A DNA stretch of 64,000 bases from Dipteronia dyeriana (Eukaryota; Streptophyta; Magnoliopsida; Sapindales; Sapindaceae). How positions within the stretch are numbered: the stretch's first letter is position 1; every line of letters starts with the position of its first letter. The notes below the pieces were generated by a model. It searched no databases. It was not told where the DNA came from and saw only the letters and a list, made by a program, of their open reading frames with translations. The position numbers and the translations under genes were made by a program. Where the stretch lies: positions 18,578,098-18,642,097 of the forward strand of contig CM065297.1 of the NCBI GenBank assembly GCA_032871835.1, in the 5' to 3' direction. Positions 10,975 through 23,424 of this stretch are shown piece after piece.

Positions 10975-12290
10975 CGGATGATTATGTTCACTTAGTGACT
11001 AATCATTAAGATTTCATAATAATTATTTGTTTGTTTAAAATTAATAATTGATAGAATTTTCTTATGAATCAGATGATTATGTTTCATGTAGTGACTAATC
11101 ATTAAGATTTTGAGAAATTCGTCGGTTATCAATTCTTAATGATTTTGATTCAATAGTTGATAGAATTTTCACGTGAATAGAATGATTATGTTTCACGTGG
11201 TGACTAATCATTAAGATTTTGAAAAATTCGTCGGTTAAAATTAATTATCTATTTTTAATATTCTCGTGAATCGAGTGATTATGTTTCACGTAATGACTAG
11301 TCATTTCATTTTTTAGAATATAATTGGCTAATGATTATTAATTTGGTTAGTTTTAATAATTGATATAATATTCTTGTGAAAAGAATGATTATACTTCACG
11401 TAGTGACTAATCATTAAGATTTTGAGATGTTCGTTGGTTAGCAATTATTAAATTTGAACTGCAAATATGGAAATGCATGTTTTAATCATCTCCGTAGGAG
11501 GGTATCACATTTGACAGGTGATGTTCTTCTCTGTAGGAGGTTCATCATCTTGAGGTATTCATCTGTAGAACTGCAATGATGGAATTATATGCATGTGATG
11601 AGTGGTGTTCTTCTTCGTAGGAGGTTCATTATCTCGAGGTATTCACTTATACAATATGTTGTGAATGTTAGACACATGTGATGGGTGATGTTTTTCTCTA
11701 TCAGATGTTCATCATCTTGAGGTGTTCATTTATATAATGTGATATAAATATTAGAAATTTTAAAAATTACCTATAATATATTTTAATGTAATTGAATGAA
11801 AGTGTCCAACACTTAATGATGCCTACATATTATATATGCTCACAAATAATATCTACTCAACATAAATTTAAAAAGGTAATATATATTTCTCATTTTATGC
11901 GTGACGGTGTTGGATTGATTAAGAGAAATATATAAATTTATGTTGGATGTTATGATATTGGATTTGCAGTTCATGGTTTACAAATGTATAACCTATAAAA
12001 TTATTATGGAATTAGATGGTTATGTTTCCACGTAGTAGACTAACTATTAATATTTCATTATAATTTGTTTATTTCATTGAGAACATTAATCGATTATATT
12101 AGAAGTAATTATAAAGTTGGATTGTTGTATTTCTACGTAGTGGACTGACCATTAAGATTTTATAATGATCTTTTGATAAAATTATATAATCAATTGTGTT
12201 TGAAATATTTATGGAGTTTGATGGTTATGTATTCACATAGTGAACTAGTTGTTAAGATTTTATAATATTCATTGGATTATCAATGACTAA
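10975..12290 (+). repeat. Degenerate tandem repeats, GATTATGTTTCACGTAGTGA type
   Basis: At least eight diverged copies of a unit of roughly 85-120 bp occur, near 10979, 11063, 11184, 11276, 11386, 12017, 12120 and 12225. The consensus is GATTATGTTTCACGTAGTGA followed by CTAATCATTAAGATTTT and often TTCGTTGGTTA. The last three are separated from the others by a different repeat family and about 270 bp of AT-rich DNA. The word TGATTA/TAATCA around the unit could allow local base pairing. Confidence 0.8.
11485..11750 (+). repeat. Second degenerate tandem repeat, TAGGAGGTTCATCATCTTGA type
   Basis: Three imperfect copies of about 105 bp share TGATGTTCTTCTCTGTAGGA, GGTTCATCATCTTGAGGTAT and TCATTTATA. 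A related pair (about 12325-12440, GTGATGTTCATCTCCCAAAG and AGGTTGATCACTTGT) suggests that the same family recurs after the other repeat, so the two families alternate. Confidence 0.7.
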
Positions 12291-14884
12291 GGTTTTGAAC
12301 TGCATTGAGGTAAAACTATACATGTGTTGATCATCTGCCTAAGAGAGTCATCACTTGTGTAAGTTTTGTGAGCATTGAAGAATAAAGAGTGATGTTCATC
12401 TCCCAAAGAGGTTGATCACTTGTAGGAAAGTTTCAACACGTGTGTTGTGGTCTTTGTCAAAAAGACAACTCATGATGTTGTATTGGATTTCCATGAAGGT
12501 TAAATCATTATTTATAATGATTATGGAAATTCGTGTGAGCATGAATATATTGTGATTTAATTCCTTTTTAAACACCTCTACTATTTTTAAATATATGTCA
12601 TTAAGATATTAGTTGATGTAGCTTTTTGATAGATTTGATGAGACACTCCAATTGGTTTTTACCTTAGTAAGGATTAAAGGATAACTAAAATTTAGTGAAC
12701 CCACCGTTGAAAGTTTTGTTAAGGTCTAGTGCCTTTTAAATAGATGGAGAATAATCTATTATATGAAGTTATGTCTTTTTTTTTTGTCATTTTGATAAAG
12801 GTGATAAGGTACAAACACCATAGGAAGTAGTCTGAAAATTTTGACAATTCAACATAGCAAGTCAAAGAAAATACTGAGGAAATAAATTAATTTGCTATCG
12901 TAAGAAAAGGTACCCCTTGATTTATGTTTTGAATATTTGATTGATTATCAATTAAACAATTAGTGGGTTGTTTCTTGTGATACATTTTATAGTATAAATT
13001 CTTCCAATGAACTAAGTATTTAATAGGGACCAATTGGTTAAGATGTTTTATTTGAATTTATATGAATTCATGGTAACATTTAGGTTATCTTTAAATTCTA
13101 AAAGTTTTATTGAATGATATTTCCGATTTTGGTCATGAATGCATAGTACAATTTTCGTAATAGGACTAAGAATTTAAATTAATATCTTGAAGTTTATTTA
13201 AGATAATAGATTCTTACTTATGATTTCACCTAGTGAGTTATATGGTGATTTTACAAATAATAATCTTTATGGGTCTTCGAACTCTTCTCGTATTCTAAAT
13301 TCTACTTTTAGGTTGTAGAATTATATTGATGATTGTTCTTGAAGTCTTTTTAATCACGTGACCAAAGGTAGAACGAAGATAATTGATTCGTAAGACATTT
13401 TGATTATTTTAAATTCTCGGTTTTAAGTCTTTTAATTAGTTGTATTAAAAGTGATCTCATAAAAGATAAAGAGAGAGCTGCAATAGTTAGAAACTATCGG
13501 TAATAGTTTATAGGACTTGATCTGTTTTATTTACGAGAATAATTGCATTTATGCATTATACATTCTTAAGGGGGAGAGAGTGATGTTAAAAATGTATAAT
13601 TTAAAAGACTTGCCTTTAAGGAAGAAATCTTATGCATGTGATATTTATGTTGAATAAATGTCATGCTTGTTGAATTGTAATTTTACATGTCATTAGAGTT
13701 TGGTTTTTGACTTAGTTGTCAGACAATCGTAAACTTATTGGTTGAAAATGATTTTTCAAAGTAATAATATTTTCAGCTAAAAGTTGAAAGTTATGTGATC
13801 AGATTTATGGCTATAAGGTTTTACTTGAAAATTAATATTAAGTTTGCATACTTTAAACTTTATTGACATAGTTAATCAAGTTTCCAGACAATGATGTTTA
13901 GTTTAATAAAGTAGTGGCATTCTATGACTTTGTTAAAGATTTTATTTGTCATTAGACATAACTATGGGTCAGTAGGAGTAAGTTTATTTTCTATGTGCTC
14001 TATGTTGTCATTTATGTGACATTAAGAATCTTATCTCCAGTATTTATAGGTGAAAAATCTCAAACAAATTTATTTTGATAATGCTATTGAGAAAATATAA
14101 TAATAGAGTACTTAAAGGGTTAGTATGATTACAAGTTTACTTGTTTAAGGTACCTATTGGTAAAAGTGATAAACTTACATAATTTTTTAATTCCTTAAGT
14201 AAATTGGATCTCATAAGAAAAATATCATGTATGTATCTACAAATGATAGTTTGATGTAAGCTTAATATATATGTATAGATTCTATTATTACATTAGTAGA
14301 CTTTGCGGATTTCAAACCAATTTGACATGTATTATTGGATTGTTAAAAAAAAAGGGAAAAGTTTTAATCGTATTTATCGAGGTTAATTATTTCATGCTCA
14401 CATATATGTATGAATAAGGAAATGTGTGGCTTATTATGTGATGATTTCACTGTATTCATCTTCTCTATATATGTTAAGAGATCTCAAATGTTTATATGGA
14501 TATTATGGTTGTAGAGAAGATTTAAGAGTTGCGAGTTTATAATAGCCACATGTAAAATAACTCTTGATACACTAACCAAGATATTTGACTCTGGAGGTTT
14601 TGTGGAGCATGTTGTATCCTGCATTGGATTGAAATTTTTGATGTGTTTGGTTAGTAGGAGTTGTCTTTTATTAGATAAACTGCATTTATTATATGCATGT
14701 TTGTTGTATAGTCTCGAGAATATTGTTAATGTATTATATATGCATGTTAAGATGTTTGTCATATTTGTTATTTCGTGCACACGAATGTTTAGTTATGGCA
14801 TGAAATTTTAAAGGTTTTGGCTTTGAGGGGGCAATTCACTCGTAAGGTATAAAGTTTCCAACAATGAATGAACATTACTTAAGA

Positions 14885-14893
14885 TAGAAAGAT
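14885..14893. repeat. Left target-site duplication of the nested MULE
   Basis: TAGAAAGAT at 14885-14893 recurs exactly at 23425-23433, just outside the two ends of the MULE. A 9-bp duplication is the hallmark of Mutator-superfamily insertion. Confidence 0.88.
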
Positions 14894-15354
14894 GTGGAAA
14901 TTGTGAGAAATGTCACTTTTTTTGGTGAGTTGCAGTGATGTCACCGTTATAATAAGTTAAGTTTAAAAGACACCTATTATGGTTAGCTACCGAAATTGCC
15001 CTTAAATAATCGATTCTTTATTCTAAAAAGGCCTCTGTCGTCCAAAAAAGTTGTCTGAAAATCAATCAACTACTCCGAGTATCTCTTCAAAAAACGAGCT
15101 ACATTCTAGATATTTCACAAGAAGGTAAATTAATATTTCTGATCTTCATTTTCATTTTTTCTTGTATTTCTGTGTGGTATAACAATGTATGAACATTTAT
15201 GAATATGTTGTCTCAATTTTTTTTGTGTTTGTCTGGGAGTTGTAAACTTTAAAAAAATAATGAACAAACATGTATGCATTTTTTTTTTGTATATATATTT
15301 GGCCGACTTGATTTGAAGTGGTGCAAACAAGTTTAAAATCTTGAACATAAAAGC

Positions 15355-15715
15355 TGGAAAGCATTTAAAAAAGCTCGAAACATTTGAAAAAAAAACTCGA
15401 TCCCTCACAAAAAAAGCTCGATCCCTCATATAAAAAGCTCTATCCCGCACAAAAAAAACTCGATTCCTCATAAAAAAAAGCTCGATTCCTCATAAAAAAC
15501 ACTCAATCCCTAAAATAAAAAGGTCGAGCCATATTTGAAAAAAGCTCGAGCCATATTTGAAAAAAGCTCGATGATGTACAAACAGTGCTCGGTCCTGAAC
15601 AAAAAAAGCTCGATCACGTTCAAAAAAGCTCGAACATGTACAAAAACGGATTGACCATGTACAAAAACCGCTCGATCATGTTCAAAAAAGCTCGATCAGT
15701 AAAAAAAAAACTAGA
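15355..15715 (+). repeat. Left subterminal array, AAAAAAGCTCGATCC unit
   Basis: About 18 imperfect copies of a 16-23 bp unit, consensus AAAAAAGCTCGATCC plus 3-7 variable bases (CTCAT, ATGTT and others), lie between the left terminal repeat and mudrA. The minus-strand frame at 15130-15471, with repeated RDRAFF, is only a reading of this array. Confidence 0.9.
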
Positions 15716-15905
15716 TCGGTTACACTTTTGATTTTTGTTTAATCCTTTATAATTATAAATTTAATATTAAATATTTATTTCTTAATAATGGTTTTTGATG
15801 ATGGACATGACAATGGATAAGGTGAGAATAGCCATATCTTACAACGATTGATGAGAGCAATTACCCGACGAAAATCAGAGGTATTTAGGTTCCAATAACC
15901 AAGGT

Positions 15906-18469
15906 TTGTATATGCCAAAGAATTTGAGTTACGACAAACTGGTGTCGATCGTGCAAACCATTGTAAAGTTTGATGAGAACAAATACAGTGTTGATCTACA
16001 GTCTATATCAATTGTTCATAGGACTATATGTCGTACATTTATAAGAAACAATGATGATGTTCAATTTATGTTAGGGGAAGATAGGGTGATCCCTAAAGTA
16101 TATGTTAGTCTAATCGAGAGGCCAGCAGGAGGTGTCATTGGTGAAGATATCCATCATCGTGATAACACCCAACAATTTCGATCGTTAGGCGGAAGTAACC
16201 AGTTGTTCACAGAAAGAAGTGGGATTGATGGTCGGGAAAACATATGTGCTGTCCCACTGAAAGTAGCCGTCCATGATAATATACTGGGACCTCAATTCGA
16301 CGATGTATTTAGTTCTCAAATTAAGATGAATGGTAGTAAGTACAACCACCAATACAATGAGATCTACAATGACATCAACAATTAGCAGAATACAGCACCG
16401 AATGTTGGGATGATTCATGAGGTGGATAATGAGGGCAATTTAAATTCTATAGAAAATGTAGAGGACAATAAGGATAATGAAGAACCTGTTCAAACGGAAA
16501 GACATATAAGACATGTACATAGATTTAGTTTCAGTGCACTAGATATAGGAACTTGGTTGAAGATGAACCTACAAGAATGATATATAAAGGGCAATTTTTT
16601 CCAACGAAAAAGGATTTGAAGAGACTAGTAGGCCATTTTGCAATGCGGCAGAACTTCAAGTGGAAGGTGAAAATGTCAAATAAGACAACATTACATCTAG
16701 TTTGTTTGATGGGAAATTGTACGTGGAAGTTAAGAGCGGTGAGGAGAGATGAAGGCACATACTTTCAAGTAAGAAGTTTTGTCAACGAACACACTTATCC
16801 GTTAGAGAAAATTCACCGCCGCCACCGACAAGCTAGTGCAGTCATAATTGGAGAAGTTATTGCACCTAGACTTCAACAACAAGATGGTCGACTAATGCGT
16901 CTGAAGGATATAATCGCCGACATGAAATCAATGTATGGAATCCAAATCATGTACAATAAGGCACACGCCGCCCTCGATTATGTGTTGTCACTGACATATG
17001 GAACGCATGAGGAAACCTTCCAACCGCTTCCATCATTTGGTTACATTTTGGAACAAAAAAAATCCCGGCACAATCACTGACTTACCGTACGACGAAGATG
17101 GTAAATTTCTGTACTTTTTCATGTCCATTGGTGCCTCACTTAGAGGATTCCGAACGTGTATGCGTCCAGTCATTGTCGTTGATGGTACCCATTTGAAGGG
17201 ACGATTCTAGGGTACAATGTTTGTTGCAACAACCCAAGATGGGAACGAACAGGTGTATCCAATTACTTTTAGGTACGGCAACTCAGAAAACAACCTTTCA
17301 TGGGAATGGTTTTTGGATTGCTTGAAGGGTGCCCTATGTCATATTGATGAGCTAGTTTTCATTTCTGATAGGCATGCAAGCATTAAAGCAGGGATTTCTA
17401 AAGTGTTCCCTTATGCCACCCATACCATATGTTGCTGGCACTTTGCTGAAAATATTAAAAAGCGATTTCATAGGAAGGATGTTGCCGTAATAATGGACAA
17501 AGCAACCCGCGCATACACCGAGTTTGAATATAACTGGTAAATGGAAGAGTTAAGAAACTTGCACCAGAATGCATATGATTATGTAATTGATGCCGGTCCA
17601 CACAAGTGGTCTCGTGTACACTGTCCGGAAAGAAGGTACAGGGTGATGACAACAAATGCTGCATAATGAATAAACTCATACCTAAAATTTACACGTCAAC
17701 TGCCTATGTTGAATCTGGCTGAGTTCATTAGGAATATGCTACAACGGTGGTTTCACGATCGATATAGAGCTGCACAAACCATGTGTCATCAGTTGACCGA
17801 CGCAACACATCTTGTGCTCTTAAAAAGTGTGGAGAAGTATGGTTTTTTGACCGAAAATCCAGTAGACTGGAATATTTTCTCGGTCAAGCTGTCTGGAAAA
17901 CAGTGGACTGTTGACTTAGCCCGGAAGACTTGTACTTACAACAAATTCTAAATGGATCATTTTCCATGTTCTCACACTCTTGCGGCGGCACGGTACATTA
18001 CTTTCAAGTTTTACTGTGAGGTGATTATTACTGAAACGTGAAGCTGATCGTTTTCAATGTTTTTTACAGGGATCGAAACTTGAACTTGACAACTTTGTGT
18101 TCGGACTACTACAAGAGACAGACACTTATTGACGCGTACTGGGTTCCTATTATACCGGTGGGAGATCCTTCCACTTAGTTTGTGCCATCTGACATTGCTT
18201 AGAGGGTGATTTTGAATCCAAACTCCAGGAGACAAGCAGGACGCCCGAGAACGAGTCGCCATGTCTCGTCTTCTGAGAGGACAACTACACAATCATGTAG
18301 AAGATGTGGACAACCAGGGCATAATTCTAGGAGATGTTTTAATCCACCTATGATTAATGAAGGTCCAAGCAGAGGTGTTCCCGATGAATACCGCCGTAAG
18401 TGTAGCATCTGCCATTCAATTGGACATAACAAACAGACGTTCCCTAACATTAACTCTACTAGGGACTGA
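15906..18469 (+). pseudogene. mudrA-type MULE transposase, degenerate
   Basis: In plus orientation the remains of a MULE transposase run in order. The N-terminal region is at 15906-16385. A MuDR DNA-binding domain follows at 16553-17080 (FPTKKDLKRLVGHFA and LVCLMGNCTWKLRAVRRD). The catalytic domain comes next: VIVVDGTHLKG at about 17170 supplies the first Asp, VFISDRHASI at about 17358 the second, and CCWHFAENIKKRF follows. A SWIM-type finger remnant is at about 17930-17995 (MDHFPCSHTLAAA), and two CCHC knuckles follow (CRRCGQPGHNSRRC, about 18289-18330, and CSICHSIGHNKQ, about 18394-18430). Stops interrupt it at 16383, 17208, 17537, 17664, 17949 and elsewhere, and frames shift near 17060. 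It would normally cut and insert the element at 9-bp staggered sites; this copy cannot. Confidence 0.85.
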
Positions 18470-18650
18470 ATGACAAAGTTTTGAGCACATTGTAAACATT
18501 TGGAATTGTATTAGATTGTAATAATTTGGAATTGCAATAATTACTTATTATTGAATGAATTAATATTAATGAATGAATAATGAGTGAATTAATATTCATG
18601 AATTAATTACATGTCTTTGTACATAAAAAATTGTAATATACAACCAATCA

Positions 18651-21600
18651 CTAGGCGGGCCTGGAGTTACAAAAAATCTCCACAGTCATTTTCTCATGAA
18701 TGATCCCCATGTCGTCCTCTGACCAATCAAAAGGACTTCGACCCGCCAGTAAGTACTCGATAAGTCTCAAAGTATGGGGACCATAGTTACCTCTACAATT
18801 GGACACATAAAAAACCGTTACAAATCGTTCTTAAAGAATATCTAAGTACATGAATGAAATAGAATGTCTTATGATTTTTTTTGTTGGGGGACTGTAGAAG
18901 TAGGCACCACGCTGACCGAGAAGAGCTTATTTTCCTTAGGGAACGGCTGATGACCACCTCGTCCTGTAGTGTGGAACCCCGCGTCATTCAACATGGAGGG
19001 TAAAAACCACCGTAATGGTCGGACCTGCTGCTTCTTGATATAATAAAGGACTTCCTATCTCCAGGGGTCAAATATCTCAATCTTCCCGAGAATAAGGTCA
19101 ACGGTCACCACCACCCAATGTTGGCCCCCAATGTTGCACGGAATCAGGACCTGTAATAGTATGCATACGGTGTTAGGTCAGGATATACGAACAATTTATA
19201 TTTTAAATCATTTCCATCGTCTAACACTTACCAGGTCAACCTCGTGCCATGGGCGGTTTCCACTCATGGTTGCTCCATGGACCGTCTGAAGATCCTCTTC
19301 CAACCATCGGGACTGTAACACATTCCACCTTGCCGTGGTCACAGTCCCGTACAAATCACGAGGCATCATCCTCTCCCACTGTAACAACATAAGTGGTTGT
19401 ACATACAATCATTGACAATATCGTATTAATAATACAAAACCATAAAATGCGATTCAATTCCAAAAAATTAAAACTACTTGCATAAAATTGTGTATCCAAT
19501 ACGTTGATCATCTGGTTGTATACAGTGGGGAATCCTCGCTGACACTTGCGAAGAATATGGAGGTATGCGTCCATATGCTGACAGACAATATAACAAATGA
19601 ATTGTTAACAATACAACATTATTTACACAAACGTTAATATGAAAATCACGTAAGTACGTATCGTGTCCTCCAAGTCCATGAAGTTGGACTGCATACGCAT
19701 GAACCATCTGGCGTCCACTGGTGCCAGCATGTCCACATCACTCCTGTTTAATGATTGAATTAGCTTTAGGTGAATTTGAATAAACATTAAATATACAACC
19801 ATTTTTATTAGAAGAAAATGGACTCACAGTTCCCCGTTGATGTTCCTCTTGAAGGCTTTGTATGCCGCAAGCTGGTCAACGTCCACTAGTCCGTGGGGGT
19901 CAAAAATGTGTTCCACGGACTTGGGTCGTGTCCTCAACCTCTTTGGCCGGCATGGATCTGTGTAAGGGCTCATCAACTGCCATTCGCGCTTAACTAAACA
20001 CTTCTTGTGCGGTAGTCCAGCCTCCGATGAGCTCTGCAGCTCGATCGATGTGTTGGGCGGTGTAAAGGGCCGTTGAGGCTGAATCGATGTGATGGGCGGT
20101 TGAGGGGACCGCAGACCCTGGGTCGTCATGCTATCCGGGGGAGGGAACCGCTGATCTTGGGTCGACATGCTGAGTGGGGGAAAACAAGGGGTCTACGCCG
20201 CCGACATCCTGGGTAGGAGAGGGAACTGCTGAGCCTGGGTCGATATGCTGGGTGGGGGAGGGGACCGGGCCGACACCGCAGACTTCCTTGGTGGGGAAGG
20301 GGACCGTGTCGACGCCACAAGCATGTTGGGTGGGGGAGGGGACTGTTGTGGCTGAATCGATGTGCTGGGAGGTGGGGGGACCGCTGAGCCTGGGTGGACC
20401 AAGATAAGACAGCTGGAAGGTTCGACCCGACTGCTGTATGCGACTGAGGTTGTCTCTCCGGACCTACCCCCCCTCCCCCACCGGTAGGCGAGTCCTCATT
20501 GCTTCCACCTGTCATTTTTGTCCCTCTCTCCCCTTGTATCCCTATCAGTCCAGACTCTAGAACTAAAGTCTGGATCATGAGGTGGGGGGTCATCCCGGTG
20601 TGTAAGCATTGTCGACCCTTGAAGCCCCTGGATCATATCCAGTAACACTCGGTGTTGTTGCTGACGATCCTCATCACTCTTTCGGATCATATCCACCAAC
20701 TCCAAGTGTTGACGATGTCGATCCTCCTTTTTTTTCGGAGGGCTTCACGCGCATCATTCAACAAATCTGCCCACGGAGCTTGAAATCATGTCTACATTGT
20801 TAGTACAAAACTATCAACACGTGTTAATAAAAAACACTAAACTTTATTTTCAACTTACCTCTCCATCACGTCCAACGCCCCCACGGGAATCCCCTGTAGA
20901 TGTACCATGTCCGGGGATGGTAAATCGAACCCGCATTTGCCAATGCCTTTCTCGTTGAGAGTTTGTCTCATATCCCTCACTGTCACTAGGCCTTAAACCC
21001 CCAGCAGCGGGCTCAGATCCCTCACTGTCACTAGTCATGTCTATTAAACCCACACCCTCTATACCACTGTTCCAGCCAAAGGTAGTCTGATTAGGGACCG
21101 GATGCGGCATATCATCCCTGTCATCTTCTACATACATACTCCCCCCCTCGTTTAGCCCGGCATAGTACGGTGCCTGTCTCTCAGCTGGTGTGGGCATCAG
21201 TTCCTTCCTCGTAAATATTTGAAATATTAGTTTGAACAATGTAATTGTACAAATACTAACTAATAAAAACATTAACAAATTAAATACATACCCTGGCTTT
21301 GAAAATCTTTGCCAGATTCTTCCCTCTCGGTTATTTGGTCAACTCCCACTTCAAAATATAGGGAGTCAGATCTATAACCCTCCTGGCACCGAACTCTTTG
21401 ACCAAATCAGGGATCACCTCGAAAGCAAATACCTGCATCAAAGATAAGTCTGATAACTAACCATAACATTGAGGACAAAACCAATAAAGTACAACTTGTA
21501 ATTTGAAGTTCTTACCAATAGAGCATGAGATAGACCGTATATGTTGTAGGTCTCCACCGTGTGTACGTCAGCGCCCTTTTCCTGCTGGCATCGCTCGAAC

Positions 21601-22280
21601 CCGTCTCGTCGCCCATCAAGCGCATGCTTGAATGAGAAAATAGAATGCATGTACACGTGGGCACCCCACGGGAACGGATTGAACTCATCGAGATCCTCAA
21701 CCAACCGAAACTGTCAAACTGGAACCTTGAATCTCTCATCCACCCCCATCAGTATCCAGTTCAGCATATATATGAGGCAGAGCTTGACAACATCTTACGT
21801 CTTTCCGAACTCTGTGACGGTGACAACACCCATAATCTCCTCCAACGAGACCTCATCGGCTCCAGAAAAGTACCGTTGATGTATGCCATTCTCCACTGCT
21901 GCATACTTGGTCGTGTCTGGTACAACTCCAAACCATAATCCGGTGATCAGGCAAAATTCCACCTTCGAAAATCTCACCGACTGGTTCCCTAACATGAATT
22001 GCATCTCATCTGTTGGGCCGTTATGATGCAGCTCCCTCAAAAGCAACCGATGGATAATACCACCCGAAAACTTTATCTCCCGATACATCGTCAGGAAATG
22101 GCCGAAACATGACGCCATGAACCGACACCGATCTTCATCAGCAAATTCTATAGAGACCCGGTTCAGCGCGTCTTCTATATGGTCAAGGGCATCAAAATGG
22201 TTGTGTCGAGTCAATTTGCCCTCGTACCAGTCTTCTTCTGCAGTTTTAAGCAAATCCCTCAACCTATTTCTCATATGCAA
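18651..22280 (-). pseudogene. DUF1985 / Ulp1-like cysteine protease cargo, degenerate
   Basis: On the minus strand the N-terminal part (22280-21795, about 160 residues) looks like DUF1985, with FMASCFGHFL, VEFCLITGLWFG and, after two in-frame stops, FNPFPWGAHVYM. A proline/serine-rich linker follows (about 20600-19830). The C-terminal part resembles a C48 SUMO-protease-like domain. The presumed catalytic His is in IGGQHWVVVTVD (about 19130-19090), Asp in IEIFDPW (about 19070) and Cys in NCRGNYGPHTL (about 18797). The final stop is at 18651. In classical Ulp1 the Cys is followed directly by Gly (DCG); here it is C-R-G. Ulp1 enzymes process and remove SUMO. The role of MULE-borne versions is unsettled. 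Introns and stops make the exact exon layout uncertain. Confidence 0.75.
20060..20400. repeat. Proline-coding minisatellite in the Ulp1-like cargo
   Basis: About six imperfect repeats of 36-42 bp share GGGTGGGGGAGGGGACCG and a following TCGATGTGCTG or similar. On the minus strand they encode Pro/Ser-rich linker repeats such as RSPSPPRKS and RSPPPPSIS. Plus-strand open frames here are antisense shadows. Confidence 0.75.
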
Positions 22281-22329
22281 TGTAACACAAATACAACATC
22301 ATTAAACAGAACAAATTTCGTAACCAAAA

Positions 22330-23010
22330 TTAAAAGTCTCTATCCAATGTAAAAACAGCTCAGTCCTATAAGAAAAAAACTCGATCCAAGGATAAAAAAG
22401 CTCGGTCCAAGGATAAAAAAGCTCGGTCCAATTAAAAAAAAAAGCTTGGTCCAATAAGAAATAAGCTCGATCCAAGGACAAAAAATCTCGACCCTTTAAA
22501 AAAAACTCGATCTTATGAAAAAATGCTTGATCCCATAACAAAATAGCTCGATCAATGTAAAAAAAAGCTCGATCCAATGATGAAAAAGCTCGATCCAATG
22601 TAAAAAAAGCTCGATCCCTTTCAAAAAGGCTCGATCCCATAACAAATAATCTCAATCCTATATAAGAAAACTCATTCTTATTTAAAAAAACTCGATGTCA
22701 TGATGAAAAAACTCGATCCAATGAAAAAAAAACTCGACCCTATTGAAAAAAGCTCGAATCATTTTCAAAAAAGCTCGATCCCTTTCAAAAAAGCTCAATC
22801 CAATTCAAAAAAAAGCTCGACTCTATTGAAAAAAACTCGATTCCTTTTTTAAAAAAGCTCGATCCTTTTCAAAAAAACTCGATCCAATTCAAAAAAAGAT
22901 CGAAACATTACAAAATAAGCTCGACTTACCAAAACCTAATTTTCACGAAAATAAAAGCTCGACTCAACAACAAATAAGCTCGATTCTCTTGCAAAAAGTC
23001 TCGATAACCC
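22330..23010 (+). repeat. Right subterminal array, AAAAAAGCTCGATCC unit
   Basis: More than 30 imperfect copies of the same unit as the left array (AAAAAAGCTCGATCC with variable CAATG, CTTTC or similar) lie between the start of the Ulp1-like gene and the right terminal repeat. The unit is in the same orientation as at the left end, although the terminal repeats are inverted. The minus-strand frame at 22302-22655 (LDRAFF repeats) is a reading of the array and not a gene. Confidence 0.9.
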
Positions 23011-23424
23011 AGATTTCATCTTCCTCAACTGATATTCAACCAAATTACAAACCCTAACCTAAACCACAACCATTCTCAGATCTCTATTTAAACCGGTTTC
23101 AATAATTTCTATCAACAAAACTCAATTCTAACATGTAATGCAAGTTAACAACAACAAAAACGATGAAAAAAAACTAATCTTACATTTCTCAATCGCAACT
23201 GTTCTCGTGTAATCTCGTTCCTGTTACTTCACCGTCGATTACTTTCTCGTCCGTTTGACTGTTGTGTTTCTCTGACTTAGAAAACGATAAATTCCTCACT
23301 GTTTTAATATTTCGGGGTATTTTCATCTGAACACGTTAAATGGTACATTTTAAACATACATTAGTAAAGTGGTGATATTTGCACAACACCCCCCCTCAAA
23401 TAGTGTCAATAATTTTTTGACCCC

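Larger units (their letters stand above)
9796..14884 (+). other. Non-coding interior of the LARD-like element
   Basis: No retroviral-type domain is visible in any frame. The region holds a GC-richer island (about 10150-10620), two families of degenerate tandem repeats (described separately) and AT-rich filler. AAGGGGGAGAGAG at about 13570 resembles a polypurine tract but no LTR follows it. The 98-residue frames near 14484-14811 lack recognisable features. Confidence 0.55.
14894..23424 (+). mobile_element. Kaonashi-type MULE with Ulp1-like cargo, nested in the LARD
   Basis: The element is 8531 bp and lies between exact 9-bp duplications. The terminal 75-100 bp of both ends align in opposite orientation: left TTGCAGTGATGTCACC and AAGTTTAAAAGACACC, right (reverse complement) TTGTGCAAATATCACC and ATGTTTAAAATGTACC. 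Contents in order are the left end, a tandem array, a broken mudrA transposase on plus, a broken DUF1985/Ulp1-type gene on minus, a second tandem array and the right end. MULEs carrying Ulp1-like proteases are known in plants (Kaonashi). Many stop codons show that the copy is dead. Confidence 0.85.

Noticed and set aside
13560..13590. AAGGGGGAGAGAG as a polypurine tract of a further LTR element
   Set aside because: No LTR-like sequence repeated elsewhere in the window follows it; kept only as a remark.
15130..15471. Minus-strand ORF with repeated RDRAFF motifs
   Set aside because: It is a translation of the AAAAAAGCTCGATCC array; the reading is a by-product of a 16-23 bp DNA repeat and is not maintained as a protein.
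20174..20407. Plus-strand Gly/Thr-rich ORF
   Set aside because: It is antisense to the proline-rich linker of the Ulp1-like cargo and arises from the GC-rich minisatellite.
22302..22655. Minus-strand ORF with repeated LDRAFF motifs
   Set aside because: Same cause: it reads the right subterminal array of the MULE. The unit length varies, which would not be tolerated in a real repeat protein.
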